Source: Nitrospira sp. (lineage in GTDB: Bacteria > Nitrospirota > Nitrospiria > Nitrospirales > Nitrospiraceae). From it: a DNA stretch of 49,265 nucleotides. The notes under the pieces are model-generated. The model worked only from the letters and a program-made list of their open reading frames with translations. It searched no databases and had not been told where the DNA came from. Below are positions 8,968 through 16,651 of the stretch, piece after piece (the first letter of the stretch is position 1; every line of letters starts with the position of its first letter). The stretch is taken from assembly GCA_009594865.1 (NCBI GenBank), contig VOPT01000014.1:1-49265 (forward strand), read 5' to 3'. The translations under genes and the position numbers were made by a program.

Positions 8968-8983
8968 ACTCAGCACGCTGAGT
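8968..8983. promoter_or_regulatory. 16-bp palindrome upstream of folK
   Basis: ACTCAGC and GCTGAGT form a perfect 7-base inverted repeat with a two-base centre. It lies in the 91-base gap between the end of dapL (9033) and the start of folK (8941), both leftward. It could be a repressor site for folK-panC or a short stem marking the end of dapL. Nothing in the sequence decides between these. Confidence 0.35.
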
Positions 8984-9032
8984 ACTGCGTCAGCCACGAG
9001 CGGAGACAGGGGACCCCGCGACAGCTGCAACG

Positions 9033-10208
9033 CTAGAATCCTGCCTTGCGAATTCGTTCCACCGCTTCCGCCAACCGCTCCTTCGTTGCGCAAACGGTCA
9101 TGCGGATGTAGCCTTCACCAGGCGCGCCGAAGCCGTTTCCCGGTGTCGTGACGATCCCGGCCTTTTCCAACAGATGGGCCGTAAAAGACGCAGACGTATA
9201 TCCCTTCGGCACCGTGACCCAGATGTAGAACGCCGCAGGAGGCGGATCGACCTCCAGCCCGAGTTTTTTCAAGCCCGGGACGAGGGTGTCGCGCCGTTCT
9301 TGATAGATTTTACGCAATCCATCGGTCACGGAATCGTCGAGCCCGAGGGCCGTGATGCCGGCCGCTTGCACGGCTTCAAATACCCCAGAATCCAACTGGC
9401 TTTTTACTCTGCCGAGCCCCGCCAGGACTTCTTTGTTGCCGACGGCGAATCCAATGCGCCAACCGGTCATGTTGTAGGTCTTAGAAAGAGAATGAAATTC
9501 GACGCCCACCTCTTTCGCGCCGTCGACTTCGAGGAAGCTGGCCGGCCGCTTGCCGTCGTAGAAAATTTCCGAATAGGCCGCATCATGGCAAACAATGATC
9601 TGATTCTCCTGCGCAAACTCGACGACACGCTTGAAATAGTCTTTGTTCATGATGACGGACGTCGGATTGTTGGGGGAGTTCAGCCACATCAATTTGGCCT
9701 TCTTCGCCACATCCTTCGGAATGGCACTGAGATCGGGCAGGAAGCCGTTGGCTTTGGTCAGAGGCATGATGTGGGAGACGCCGCCGCAGAAGCTTGTGCC
9801 GACCGGATACACCGGATAACCGGGGCTGGGAACCAGGACGAGATCGCCTGGGTCAATAAAGGCCAGATGGACGTGTCCGATCCCTTCTTTGGACCCGATC
9901 AGGGTGAGCACCTCGTTCGCCGGATCGAGGGTGACATTGAACCGTCGCTTGTACCAGTCAGCCACGGCTTTCCGGAATGACAGCATGCCCTCGTAGGAAG
10001 GGTATTGATGGTGTTTCGGATTCTTGGCCGCTTCATACAGGCTCTCGATGATGGGTGCCGGTGTCGGAAGGTCAGGATCTCCGATCCCAAGGTTGATGAT
10101 ATCGACTCCGCGTGCAAGTGCCTCCTGTTTCATCTTGTCGATGGCGGCAAAGAGATAGGGAGGCAGCGTCTTAATGCGGGTTGCGACTTCAATCGGAAAA
10201 CCGGCCAT
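9033..10208 (-). CDS. dapL: LL-diaminopimelate aminotransferase
   Basis: 391 residues. A class I PLP-dependent aminotransferase: INLGIGDPDLPTP near the N-terminus, YPSYEGM, WLNSPNNPTS, CHDAAYSE, and SLSKTYNMTGWRIGF, in which K243 is the PLP Schiff-base lysine. The protein follows the DapL pattern (LPPYLFAAIDKMK start; SKEGIGHVHLAF). DapL converts tetrahydrodipicolinate to LL-diaminopimelate with glutamate in one step, replacing the acylated branch, and feeds lysine and peptidoglycan synthesis. Nitrospirae, cyanobacteria, chlamydiae and plants use this route. A good ribosome binding site (AAAGGAG) stands 8 bases before the ATG. Related PLP enzymes are hard to separate by eye, so the substrate is slightly less certain than the fold. 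Confidence 0.9.
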   Translation of the reverse strand: MAGFPIEVATRIKTLPPYLFAAIDKMKQEALARGVDIINLGIGDPDLPTPAPIIESLYEAAKNPKHHQYPSYEGMLSFRKAVADWYKRRFNVTLDPANEVLTLIGSKEGIGHVHLAFIDPGDLVLVPSPGYPVYPVGTSFCGGVSHIMPLTKANGFLPDLSAIPKDVAKKAKLMWLNSPNNPTSVIMNKDYFKRVVEFAQENQIIVCHDAAYSEIFYDGKRPASFLEVDGAKEVGVEFHSLSKTYNMTGWRIGFAVGNKEVLAGLGRVKSQLDSGVFEAVQAAGITALGLDDSVTDGLRKIYQERRDTLVPGLKKLGLEVDPPPAAFYIWVTVPKGYTSASFTAHLLEKAGIVTTPGNGFGAPGEGYIRMTVCATKERLAEAVERIRKAGF

Positions 10209-10230
10209 GCGAGAGCACTCCTTTGTTGGC

Positions 10231-10248
10231 CTGAGCGGTGCCGCTCAG
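10231..10248 (-). promoter_or_regulatory. Hairpin in the dapL leader
   Basis: CTGAGCG and CGCTCAG make a perfect 7-base stem with a four-base loop, just upstream of the dapL ribosome binding site. A TTGACG hexamer lies further upstream on the same strand near 10277-10282. The stem could control translation or stability of dapL mRNA, or be a protein site. It shares the CTGAG/CTCAG core with the palindrome before folK. Confidence 0.3.
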
Positions 10249-10473
10249 CGGTGTACGACAGGTGGCGGCAGGTAGCCGTCAATCGGGAATCGAAAGGAGC
10301 TAGCCTACCCCAGGACCACTCTCGCAATCAACGGAGCGAGTGCCGGAGGGGCGTGATCGCCCATCGGCTGAAGGGCGAGAGCGGTGGTGAACGTCAGCAA
10401 ACAGCTTGGTAACGGGGTGGCGTCGACCTCATAAAGGTTAGACAAATGTGCTGTCCTATGATGTCGTGAGTCC

Positions 10474-11675
10474 ATGGATGCGACAAGTTTGTGGCCTGCA
10501 GCGGGTGTGGTGATGGTCGCGCTCGCCACAGCCATGTTTCCCCCTCGAGCCGCTCCTCTGGAGGCCTCGTCAACGCCGCGTTATCCGTCGCTTGATGGAC
10601 TTCGAGGGTATCTGGCGTTGGCGGTGTTTGTCAGTCACTCCTCCATCGGTACTTCTATTTGCGATCGGGCACCTGGGATGTTCCTCCCTCCAATCTGTAC
10701 ACGCAGCTGGGGCAAGGCAGCGTCACCCTCTTCTTTATGATCACCGGGTTTCTGTTCTGGTCAAAGCTCCTTGATGGGCGCCAGCAACCGATCGACTGGT
10801 CACGCCTCTATCTGTCCCGGGTGCTCAGACTGGGACCCTTATACCTTGTGGCGGTTACCTGTGTGTTGCTCATGTCGTTCGGCCGCGCAGGGTTTCACTT
10901 GCGCGAGGCGCCGGGAGTTGTGGCTGAACAGACGGCACAATGGCTGCTGTTCACCATTCCCGGTATCTCCCCGGTCAACGGATTCACGGAAACCGTGCCC
11001 TTGGCTGGGGCCGCCTGGTCGCTACCGTACGAATGGTTGTTCTATGCCTGGTTGCCGCTTGGTGCCTTCTGTCTTCGGAGAAGCCCTCCGCTTCACTGGG
11101 TAATCGTCAGTGTGGCAGCTGTGGTGATCCTTGTGATGGTGATGCCGCAGGTGCGGTTTCCGATGTTCTATGCGTTTGCCGGTGGGATTGTGGCGGCGGC
11201 GCTGGTGCGGATTGCTGCCATCCGGATCATGCTGGCCCGTGGCGTGTGGGGGGCCATCGCGATCCTGTGCCTCGTCACCACCTTCATGGTGTTTCCGACG
11301 GCGTATACGGTTCCGGCCGTTCTGCTGCTGGCAGGCGGCTTTCTCATTATTGCCTGCGGAAATACGCTCTACGGCATACTCGAATGGCGGGCGTCCATTG
11401 TGCTGGGCGAAATGGCGTACAGCCTGTATCTCCTGCATAGTGTGGTGTTGTTTGTGACCTATCGGCTTGTGCTGGGCGAATCGGCCGCCACGTTGTCCCC
11501 CGTCGAGCATTGGGCCATGGTGCTGTGCCAGGTTCCTGCTTTGATTCTTCTCTGTTTTGCAACGTTTCGCCTGGTGGAGAAGCCGGGCATGGAGGCCGTG
11601 CCACGCTGGCACGCACGGCTCGTCGGTCGCCGAGCGAACATCGGCGCCAGCGCGGTGCCCTCGGGCCGCCAGTGA
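10474..11675 (+). pseudogene. Acyltransferase-3 (OafA/YrhL-type) membrane protein, broken by a one-base frameshift
   Basis: The N-terminal part (10474 to about 10647, frame 1) contains YPSLDGLRGYLALAVFVSHS, the hallmark start of acyltransferase-3 proteins with the conserved Arg and His. The rest continues in frame 3 from about 10648: RYFYLRSG, then GQGSVTLFFMITGFLFWSK, the RLYLSRVLRLGPLY segment and about nine membrane helices to a stop at 11673-11675. Loss of one base at about 10647-10648 explains the switch: one added T would restore a Trp codon and a continuous SSIWYFYLRSG. The intact protein would be about 400 residues and would O-acylate a surface sugar or lipid. It could be a real mutation or a sequencing error; no slippery heptamer is seen. 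Alternatively, a protein could start internally at 10659. TATGAT at 10457-10462 could be a -10 box, but no -35 was found. Confidence 0.85.
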
Positions 11676-11700
11676 AGCCTGATGTGCAATGGGCGAGCGG

Positions 11701-11729
11701 TTGACAGCGCAGGCGTGGCTTATTAGAGT
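11701..11729 (+). promoter_or_regulatory. Sigma-70-type promoter for the DUF1499 gene
   Basis: A perfect -35 TTGACA (11701-11706) and a -10-like TAGAGT (11724-11729) are 17 bases apart. Transcription would start near 11736, leaving a leader of about 28 bases before the ATG at 11764. The -10 matches four of six consensus bases. Confidence 0.55.
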
Positions 11730-11763
11730 CCTGTATACATCCGAATCGTCCTGACCCGCGGCC

Positions 11764-12120
11764 ATGAACCTACTTGCGCCCTGCCCCTCGAGCCCTAACT
11801 GCGTGTCGACGCAGGCGACGGATCAGAGTCACCAGATCATGCCATATCGGTATCAGCAAAATCTGGCTACGGCAAAAGACACGCTGAAGACCATCGTCAA
11901 TCGGTTGCCTCGTACCCGACTCGTTGAGGAGAACGACGGATATCTCCATTATGAATTCACCAGCTTGTTGCTGCGGTTCGTCGATGATGTAGAATTTGTC
12001 TTTGATGAGGCCACGAAGACGATTCACTTTCGGTCGGCCTCCAGGACGGGCTACAGCGACCTTGGCGTGAATCGGCGGCGCATGGAAGACATTCGCGTCC
12101 TGGTCGAGGGCAAATTGTAG
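11764..12120 (+). CDS. DUF1499 domain protein
   Basis: 118 residues. The start motif CPSSPNCVSTQ and the ending SASRTGYSDLGVNRRRMEDIR are the two conserved blocks of DUF1499, a small domain of unknown function found in proteobacteria, cyanobacteria and plants. The middle has the LRFVDDVEFVFDE strand typical of the family. No signal peptide or membrane helix is present, and no ribosome binding site is obvious. The length matches a stand-alone domain. It is preceded by its own likely promoter and follows the broken acyltransferase. Function unknown. Confidence 0.87.
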   Translation: MNLLAPCPSSPNCVSTQATDQSHQIMPYRYQQNLATAKDTLKTIVNRLPRTRLVEENDGYLHYEFTSLLLRFVDDVEFVFDEATKTIHFRSASRTGYSDLGVNRRRMEDIRVLVEGKL

Positions 12121-12223
12121 TGCGAAATCGGACAAGCTGTGCCGCCGGATGCGAAAATTGACGAGACAAACCTGTCAGACGGCCGATTTGTGGTTGCTTT
12201 GGTGGACATGAGTCGTCAAGATG

Positions 12224-12260
12224 CCTGTAGCGAGATCTACAGGGACACCCCTACAGGACA
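12224..12260. promoter_or_regulatory. Inverted plus direct repeat just before the lipoprotein gene
   Basis: CCTGTAG (12224-12230) and CTACAGG (12237-12243) form a perfect 7-base inverted repeat around CGAGAT. A third copy, CCTACAGG (12250-12257), follows in direct orientation; both CTACAGG copies are followed by a GACA. The cluster ends 6 bases before the ATG at 12267. It may be an operator or an RNA hairpin covering the ribosome binding region. Confidence 0.4.
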
Positions 12261-12266
12261 GATTTC

Positions 12267-12812
12267 ATGAACACACGAGGCTCTGTTGTGATCAGACGCG
12301 CGACCCACCTCACGGCGGTCCTGTGCCTAGCCCTGTCGAGCGCTTGTGTGTCCGTCCAGGTGGATCCGTTGACCACCAAGGCATTTGAACCTCGACGGGG
12401 AGCAGATGCTGTGACGACGTTACAGCGCGAGCCGAACCATGGTCATGTGCAAATTGCTCGCATTGTCGCTACGAGTGAATATGCTAGTGAAGATACATTG
12501 CGTGATCGCATTCTCGATCGTGCCAAAGAACTGGGGGCAGACGCCGTCGTGTTAGGCGACGCGGATGTCCGGCGCCTGTCAGACAGGGGGCCCACCTTTC
12601 AGTCGACGATGGGCACGGCGGTCCCTGGCGGGGTATCAAGTAATTCCTACCGCAGCGGGTATTGGAACCCGTTCCGGATGGATGCGTGGAGTTTTACTCA
12701 AGGTGCCGGCGGCGGGCAAGGTTGGATGCTCCACATGTCCGGTCTGGCGATTCGGTATCTCTCGGCAGAAGAAGTGCAAGCCGCACAAAAGCCTCCCCTC
12801 TCCATGCCATAG
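12267..12812 (+). CDS. Predicted lipoprotein of unknown function
   Basis: 181 residues. The N-terminus has basic residues, a hydrophobic stretch and LSSAC with C27 as the likely lipidated cysteine, although the box is not perfect. The part after the anchor has one recognisable pattern: residues about 60-95 (ARIVATSEYASEDTLRDRI, then KELGADAVVLGDADV) resemble the small alpha/beta modules seen in several envelope lipoproteins in which a helix is followed by a GADAVV strand. The C-terminal third is rich in Gly, Ser and Tyr. I do not recognise a family. No partner gene is apparent; the repeat-rich leader directly before the ATG suggests individual regulation. Confidence 0.75.
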   Translation: MNTRGSVVIRRATHLTAVLCLALSSACVSVQVDPLTTKAFEPRRGADAVTTLQREPNHGHVQIARIVATSEYASEDTLRDRILDRAKELGADAVVLGDADVRRLSDRGPTFQSTMGTAVPGGVSSNSYRSGYWNPFRMDAWSFTQGAGGGQGWMLHMSGLAIRYLSAEEVQAAQKPPLSMP

Positions 12813-13152
12813 CCGGGCTCCTGCCGGCTGAAGCGATTGTTAAGGTTCTTCGTCACTCCGTTGTATCGATTGACCCGTTGCGGCTGGAGAAGTCAACGAG
12901 CCTGTGGCTTGCGCGTTTGTATCGGCAACAGGTCTTTGGATGATTCGTACGGAAAGGCATTGGTCCCGAGGCAATAGTCAAGAGAGGAATGTTGTGTCTG
13001 CGTATCAGGCTTGACAATCGTCATAGATTTGACATAACAAATGCTATTCAGTACGAGTTAGGACCAATTGTGCGGGTACATGAAGATTTGGGTCTTCTGC
13101 GAGTTGTCCTCCAGCTTGACATGTACAGGCCTATAGGAACCACTAAAACGAA
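12813..13152 (+). promoter_or_regulatory. 340-bp gene-free leader of the wzm-wzt operon with three TTGACA boxes
   Basis: No credible reading frame was seen in this gap. It contains three exact TTGACA hexamers on the + strand at 13011-13016, 13029-13034 and 13116-13121, in a locally AT-richer stretch (about 13005-13060). The second has a weak -10 (TACGAG, 13052-13057) after 17 bases. A short GC stem (AGCCGG 12811-12816 with CCGGCT 12824-12829) begins at the stop codon of the upstream lipoprotein and could end its transcript. The most likely reading is the promoter region of wzm-wzt. Confidence 0.45.
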
Positions 13153-14010
13153 ATGTCCGTCGTGAACATCGACCAGCGACACCCGGCGGTGTTGCCGCAT
13201 GTGCGCATTCAGCCGGCCAAGGGTTTGCTGGAATTGGATTTGGCCGCCCTCTGGCAGTATCGCGAACTCATTCACATTCTGGTGTGGCGTGATGTGACCG
13301 TGCGGTACAAGCAGACGCTGCTAGGCGTGGCCTGGGCTATGTTCCAGCCTGTGGCGACCATGCTGATTTTCACGGTGGTGTTCAGCGTGATGGGAAAGAT
13401 TCCCTCCGACGGTTTTCCCTATCCTGTGTTTCTCTACGCCGGGCTATTGCCGTGGTTTTACATCTCTCAGGCGTTGAGTCGTGGCGGGACCAGTTTGGTG
13501 GGAGAGGCCCCACTCATCAGTAAAGTGTACTTCCCGCGGCTTATCCTTCCCCTCTCGGCGACGATTGCGCCGTTGGTCGATTTGTTCCTGGCATTCATTG
13601 CGTTCCTCGGCCTCATGGCTTGGTTTCAAGTTGTGCCGACCTGGCGAATTCTCTTCTTGCCGCTGTTCGCCGGGCTGGGCGCGATAATGACCTTGGCCGC
13701 CGGGCTTTGGGTCTCGGCGCTCTATGTCAGGTACCGCGATGTCGGCCACATCCTTCCCATGTTCATTCAGCTGGGGATGTTCGTGTCTCCCATCCTGTAT
13801 CCCGTCAGTAAAGTGCCGGAATCTTGGCGCGCAATTTACGCACTCAACCCGGTGGTGAGTGTCGTGGAGGGATTTCGGTGGGCATTGATTCCGGGATTCC
13901 AGGTCGACTTTTCGATGGCGCTTCCCAGCTTGGGCATTGTTTTTATCGTGCTCATCGGCGGATTGATCTATTTCCGTTCGATGGAGCGCACCTTTGCGGA
14001 TGTGATTTAA
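13153..14010 (+). CDS. wzm: Polysaccharide ABC exporter, permease (Wzm/TagG type)
   Basis: 285 residues with about six membrane helices and the ABC-2 permease pattern of O-antigen/teichoic-acid exporters: ELIHILVWRDVTVRYKQT before helix 1, GVAWAMFQPV, the LPWFYISQALSRGG segment, and NPVVSVVEGFRWAL near the C-terminus. It would form a dimeric inner-membrane channel that exports a lipid-linked glycan using the ATPase encoded directly next to it. The ATG of wzt follows the TAA of this gene with no gap, so the two are clearly an operon. No glycosyltransferase genes lie nearby in the window, so the glycan is unknown. Confidence 0.94.
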   Translation: MSVVNIDQRHPAVLPHVRIQPAKGLLELDLAALWQYRELIHILVWRDVTVRYKQTLLGVAWAMFQPVATMLIFTVVFSVMGKIPSDGFPYPVFLYAGLLPWFYISQALSRGGTSLVGEAPLISKVYFPRLILPLSATIAPLVDLFLAFIAFLGLMAWFQVVPTWRILFLPLFAGLGAIMTLAAGLWVSALYVRYRDVGHILPMFIQLGMFVSPILYPVSKVPESWRAIYALNPVVSVVEGFRWALIPGFQVDFSMALPSLGIVFIVLIGGLIYFRSMERTFADVI

Positions 14011-15330
14011 ATGAGTACCGTTTCGATCCGGGCCGAAGGGCTGTGTAAACACTATCGACTGGGGGCAGCCGTGCAGCACAATACGTTGCGCGATCAGGTC
14101 ATGCATCGCCTCAAGTCCCTCACGCAATGGGGCTCCGGCCGGTCTGAGCCCGATCCCTCGTTTTGGGCGGTGAAAGACGTCTCGTTCGAGGTGAAGCACG
14201 GAGAAGTGCTGGGCATCATCGGGCACAACGGGGCCGGCAAAAGCACCTTACTGAAGATTTTGTCGCGCATCACGCAGCCCACTAAAGGCACGGTCGATAT
14301 TTATGGGCGCGTCAGCTCGCTGCTGGAAGTCGGAACGGGCTTTCACTCAGAATTGACGGGGCGGGAGAATATTTTTTTAAACGCGGCGATGTTGGGCATG
14401 CGGCGGGAGGAAGTCCGGAAAAAGTTTGATGAGATCGTCGCTTTCTCCGGTGTGGAGGACTTCATTGACACTCCGGTGAAGCGGTACTCGAGCGGCATGT
14501 ATGTACGGTTGGCTTTTGCCGTCGCCGCGCATCTCGAACCGGAGATTTTGATCGTGGATGAAGTATTAATCGTGGATGAAGTATTAGCGGTGGGGGACAC
14601 GAGCTTTCAGCAAAAGTGTCTGGGGAAGATGGAAGAGGTGGGCCGAAGCGGGCGCACGGTCCTCATCGTCAGTCACAATTTGAGCATCATCGAAGGGCTC
14701 TGCGAACGGGCGATTCTGCTGGAGAAGGGGCGGATCGCCAAAATCGGGAAGACGCAGACCGTGGTTGAAGGGTATGCCGATGCGATTCGCAGTCAGGCGA
14801 GTATGTCGATCGGCGAGCGCCCGGACCGCGTCGGGCTCGGCGAAATCCTGGTGACGGAGATTGATCTGCTAGACAAAGATCGGCATTCGATTGCCGCGGC
14901 CATCACGGGTCGGGATGTGATCATCCGGATGCACTATCGCTGTGTGGAAGGCAAAGAATTCCGCAACTGCCGTGTCAGCATTTCCGTCAATGGGCGGAAG
15001 GGACAGGATTTGTTCGTCCTGTCGACGGATATCGTGGATCCGACGCCTTTGACTCTGTGCGGAACCGGATATGTGGATTTCATCGTGCCGGATCTTCCCT
15101 TGACCGGTGGCGCATATTTTTTTCAGTCCTATATCGAGTCCAATGGTCATCCCCAGGACTGGATTAAGAATGTCGCACCATTTTCAGTCCTCGATGCCGA
15201 TTATTACGGCACAGGCAACCTGTGCCCCCCTGGCTGGGAAGCCAACGGTGTGCTGATTCAGTATCGTTGGGAATCCAGCGACAGCCTCAAGTGCAGCACC
15301 TTGCCCTTTCGCGTTCGCGAAAAAAAATAA
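14011..15330 (+). CDS. wzt: Polysaccharide ABC exporter, ATPase with glycan-binding domain (Wzt type)
   Basis: 439 residues. The ABC ATPase (about 1-245) has Walker A GHNGAGKST with K77, the Q-loop region, the signature YSSGM at 159-163 and the H-loop SHN with H222. The C-terminal 170 residues match the Wzt C-terminal carbohydrate-binding domain found when the exporter recognises a capped glycan end. Oddity: the Walker B motif contains a perfect tandem 18-base duplication (14551-14568 and 14569-14586), so IVDEVL occurs twice (181-192) before AVGD. Normal relatives have one copy. The frame is kept, but spacing between Walker B and the D-loop changes by six residues, so activity may be altered or one copy may bulge out. 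Confidence 0.93.
   Translation: MSTVSIRAEGLCKHYRLGAAVQHNTLRDQVMHRLKSLTQWGSGRSEPDPSFWAVKDVSFEVKHGEVLGIIGHNGAGKSTLLKILSRITQPTKGTVDIYGRVSSLLEVGTGFHSELTGRENIFLNAAMLGMRREEVRKKFDEIVAFSGVEDFIDTPVKRYSSGMYVRLAFAVAAHLEPEILIVDEVLIVDEVLAVGDTSFQQKCLGKMEEVGRSGRTVLIVSHNLSIIEGLCERAILLEKGRIAKIGKTQTVVEGYADAIRSQASMSIGERPDRVGLGEILVTEIDLLDKDRHSIAAAITGRDVIIRMHYRCVEGKEFRNCRVSISVNGRKGQDLFVLSTDIVDPTPLTLCGTGYVDFIVPDLPLTGGAYFFQSYIESNGHPQDWIKNVAPFSVLDADYYGTGNLCPPGWEANGVLIQYRWESSDSLKCSTLPFRVREKK
14551..14586 (+). repeat. Perfect 18-bp tandem duplication inside wzt
   Basis: ATCGTGGATGAAGTATTA occurs twice head to tail with no mismatch, 14551-14568 and 14569-14586. It encodes IVDEVL twice within the Walker B motif. The identity of the two copies suggests a recent slippage event or an assembly artefact. 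Confidence 0.95.
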
Positions 15331-15480
15331 GCGTCCGAGAGAGTTTCTTCACGGCCATGCCGCATGCGCGCAGTTCCTGCGCGGCCCCGTCGATAAATCA
15401 CTAATCGCTCCGCAACTGACCAAGAGTGCGCTACGATTTGCCCATCATGACTCCTGATGGCGATCGACTGAGGCGTACGC

Positions 15481-15684
15481 ATGGGCTCTGTGTTTGAAGA
15501 CAGGCAGCAGGCACAGCTCGAACTGGCCGGTTTGAGGCGCACGCTGAAATGGACGAACATCCAACGCGAACAATTGCTGGACCGCCTCGACCTGCTCCGC
15601 CTCGATAATCAGCGACTGCAGGAACGTGTGGAGGAATTGGAGCGGCAACTGGCAGAGGCTAAGCAGCAGCAGGTGCTATTCTAG
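15481..15684 (+). CDS. Small coiled-coil protein
   Basis: 67 residues, almost entirely helical, with heptad-like Leu/Gln/Glu/Arg spacing from about residue 10 to 62 (for example LLDRLDLLRLDNQRLQERVE). No cysteine, signal peptide or membrane helix. The composition resembles small structural coiled coils that dimerise or cap larger complexes. It stands alone between wzt and a hypothetical gene, with 150 bases before it and 127 after, and its leader has no clear ribosome binding site. An overlapping antisense frame exists but lacks protein-like character. The protein is probably real; its role is unknown. Confidence 0.6.
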   Translation: MGSVFEDRQQAQLELAGLRRTLKWTNIQREQLLDRLDLLRLDNQRLQERVEELERQLAEAKQQQVLF

Positions 15685-15811
15685 CCTCCATTCCGCATAT
15701 CCCCCTTCTCCCCGGCACAGACATTTCCATCGCTTTTTTCCGACCTCGGCGTGATACAGTGGTTAGAGGAGTGTCGAGCGAAGGCACTCTGCTACGGGAC
15801 GTCACGTCGCG

Positions 15812-16618
15812 ATGACACATTCGATTACAACGGCCGATGACGTGCGTTGGTTGCTGACACACACGCAAGGATTTCTGGGCGGTCGTGTGATGGACGTGCA
15901 TCTGGCTAAACGCTGGATGTACGACGAGGAGTCAGGTCGGGACCTGTCGGCAGGGAGCGTCGTGACGGTGGTGGTCAGATATCACCTGCACGGCATCCTC
16001 CGGATTGCCAAACTGACGCTGCAAGGAGTGTCCGATTTTTCCGTCTTTGAGCAGGACGGCGGGGACTGTGCGCCTCTCGGGATGATTCACGTTGAGGTCC
16101 AGGAAGGCCTCCTGCGCTTCTGGTTCGATCCCGAGGGGAATCTCTACGTGGTGTGTGAAGAGGCACTCCTGGAGGAGGTGTCACTGCCACACAGCGAGCT
16201 AGACCTGCGCCCCGGGGCTGCTCAGTGGATCTTTCAGGCTGAATCCGGTGACCCTCCCACCGTGGCGTGGTTGCTGGATGAACTTGATCAGGCGGGACTC
16301 CCGTGCGTATGGAAATCGACGACGCGGCGGTCCGGTATTTCTCGAACCTTGTGCTGGGAAGGCGAGTTGGTGGCCGCAGCCGATGTCAACGCCGGCTCGA
16401 CGGCAGCGCTGACCGTGCGGACGTATGAACCGATCGACGGGGGCGGGTTTGGAATCAGGCTTCAGCCGCGACGCGCAAGTAGTCGCATCAATGGCCGGTT
16501 ATTGAGGGCGGTGACCGAAGTCGTCATGCAGCGGTATGCAGGGACTTACCTGACTGGTGAACACGTGGTTTCGAGGGAAGAGTGGCCAGGGAGCATGTCT
16601 TCAACATCCGACCACTAG
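15812..16618 (+). CDS. Hypothetical protein, about 268 residues
   Basis: Soluble protein without signal peptide, membrane helices or a motif I recognise. The first half (about 15-130) is rich in beta-strand patterns and has a short internal theme of aromatic and acidic residues (LRFWFDPEGNLYVVCEE). The second half contains DLRPGAAQWIFQ and a run of basic and Thr/Ser residues before a flexible, charged C-terminus. Codon use and amino-acid balance look like those of neighbouring genes, which supports real coding. It faces the methyltransferase gene convergently with 33 bases between the stops. No function is proposed. Confidence 0.7.
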   Translation: MTHSITTADDVRWLLTHTQGFLGGRVMDVHLAKRWMYDEESGRDLSAGSVVTVVVRYHLHGILRIAKLTLQGVSDFSVFEQDGGDCAPLGMIHVEVQEGLLRFWFDPEGNLYVVCEEALLEEVSLPHSELDLRPGAAQWIFQAESGDPPTVAWLLDELDQAGLPCVWKSTTRRSGISRTLCWEGELVAAADVNAGSTAALTVRTYEPIDGGGFGIRLQPRRASSRINGRLLRAVTEVVMQRYAGTYLTGEHVVSREEWPGSMSSTSDH

Positions 16619-16651
16619 GCCTGTGCCGGATCTCTGACGACCGCGCGAATA

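Noticed and set aside
9174..9980. Rightward 268-residue frame opposite dapL
   Set aside because: Antisense to a highly conserved aminotransferase; charged, domain-free shadow frame.
10305..10535. Leftward 76-residue frame in the gap before the acyltransferase
   Set aside because: No ribosome binding site, no recognisable domain, overlaps the acyltransferase start; probably chance.
11022..11765. Leftward 247-residue frame opposite the acyltransferase
   Set aside because: Very rich in His, Arg and Gln, no domain, antisense to membrane-protein codons; a shadow frame.
13444..14226. Leftward 260-residue frame opposite wzm
   Set aside because: Antisense to a well-supported permease and dominated by His/Arg/Gln; no domain.
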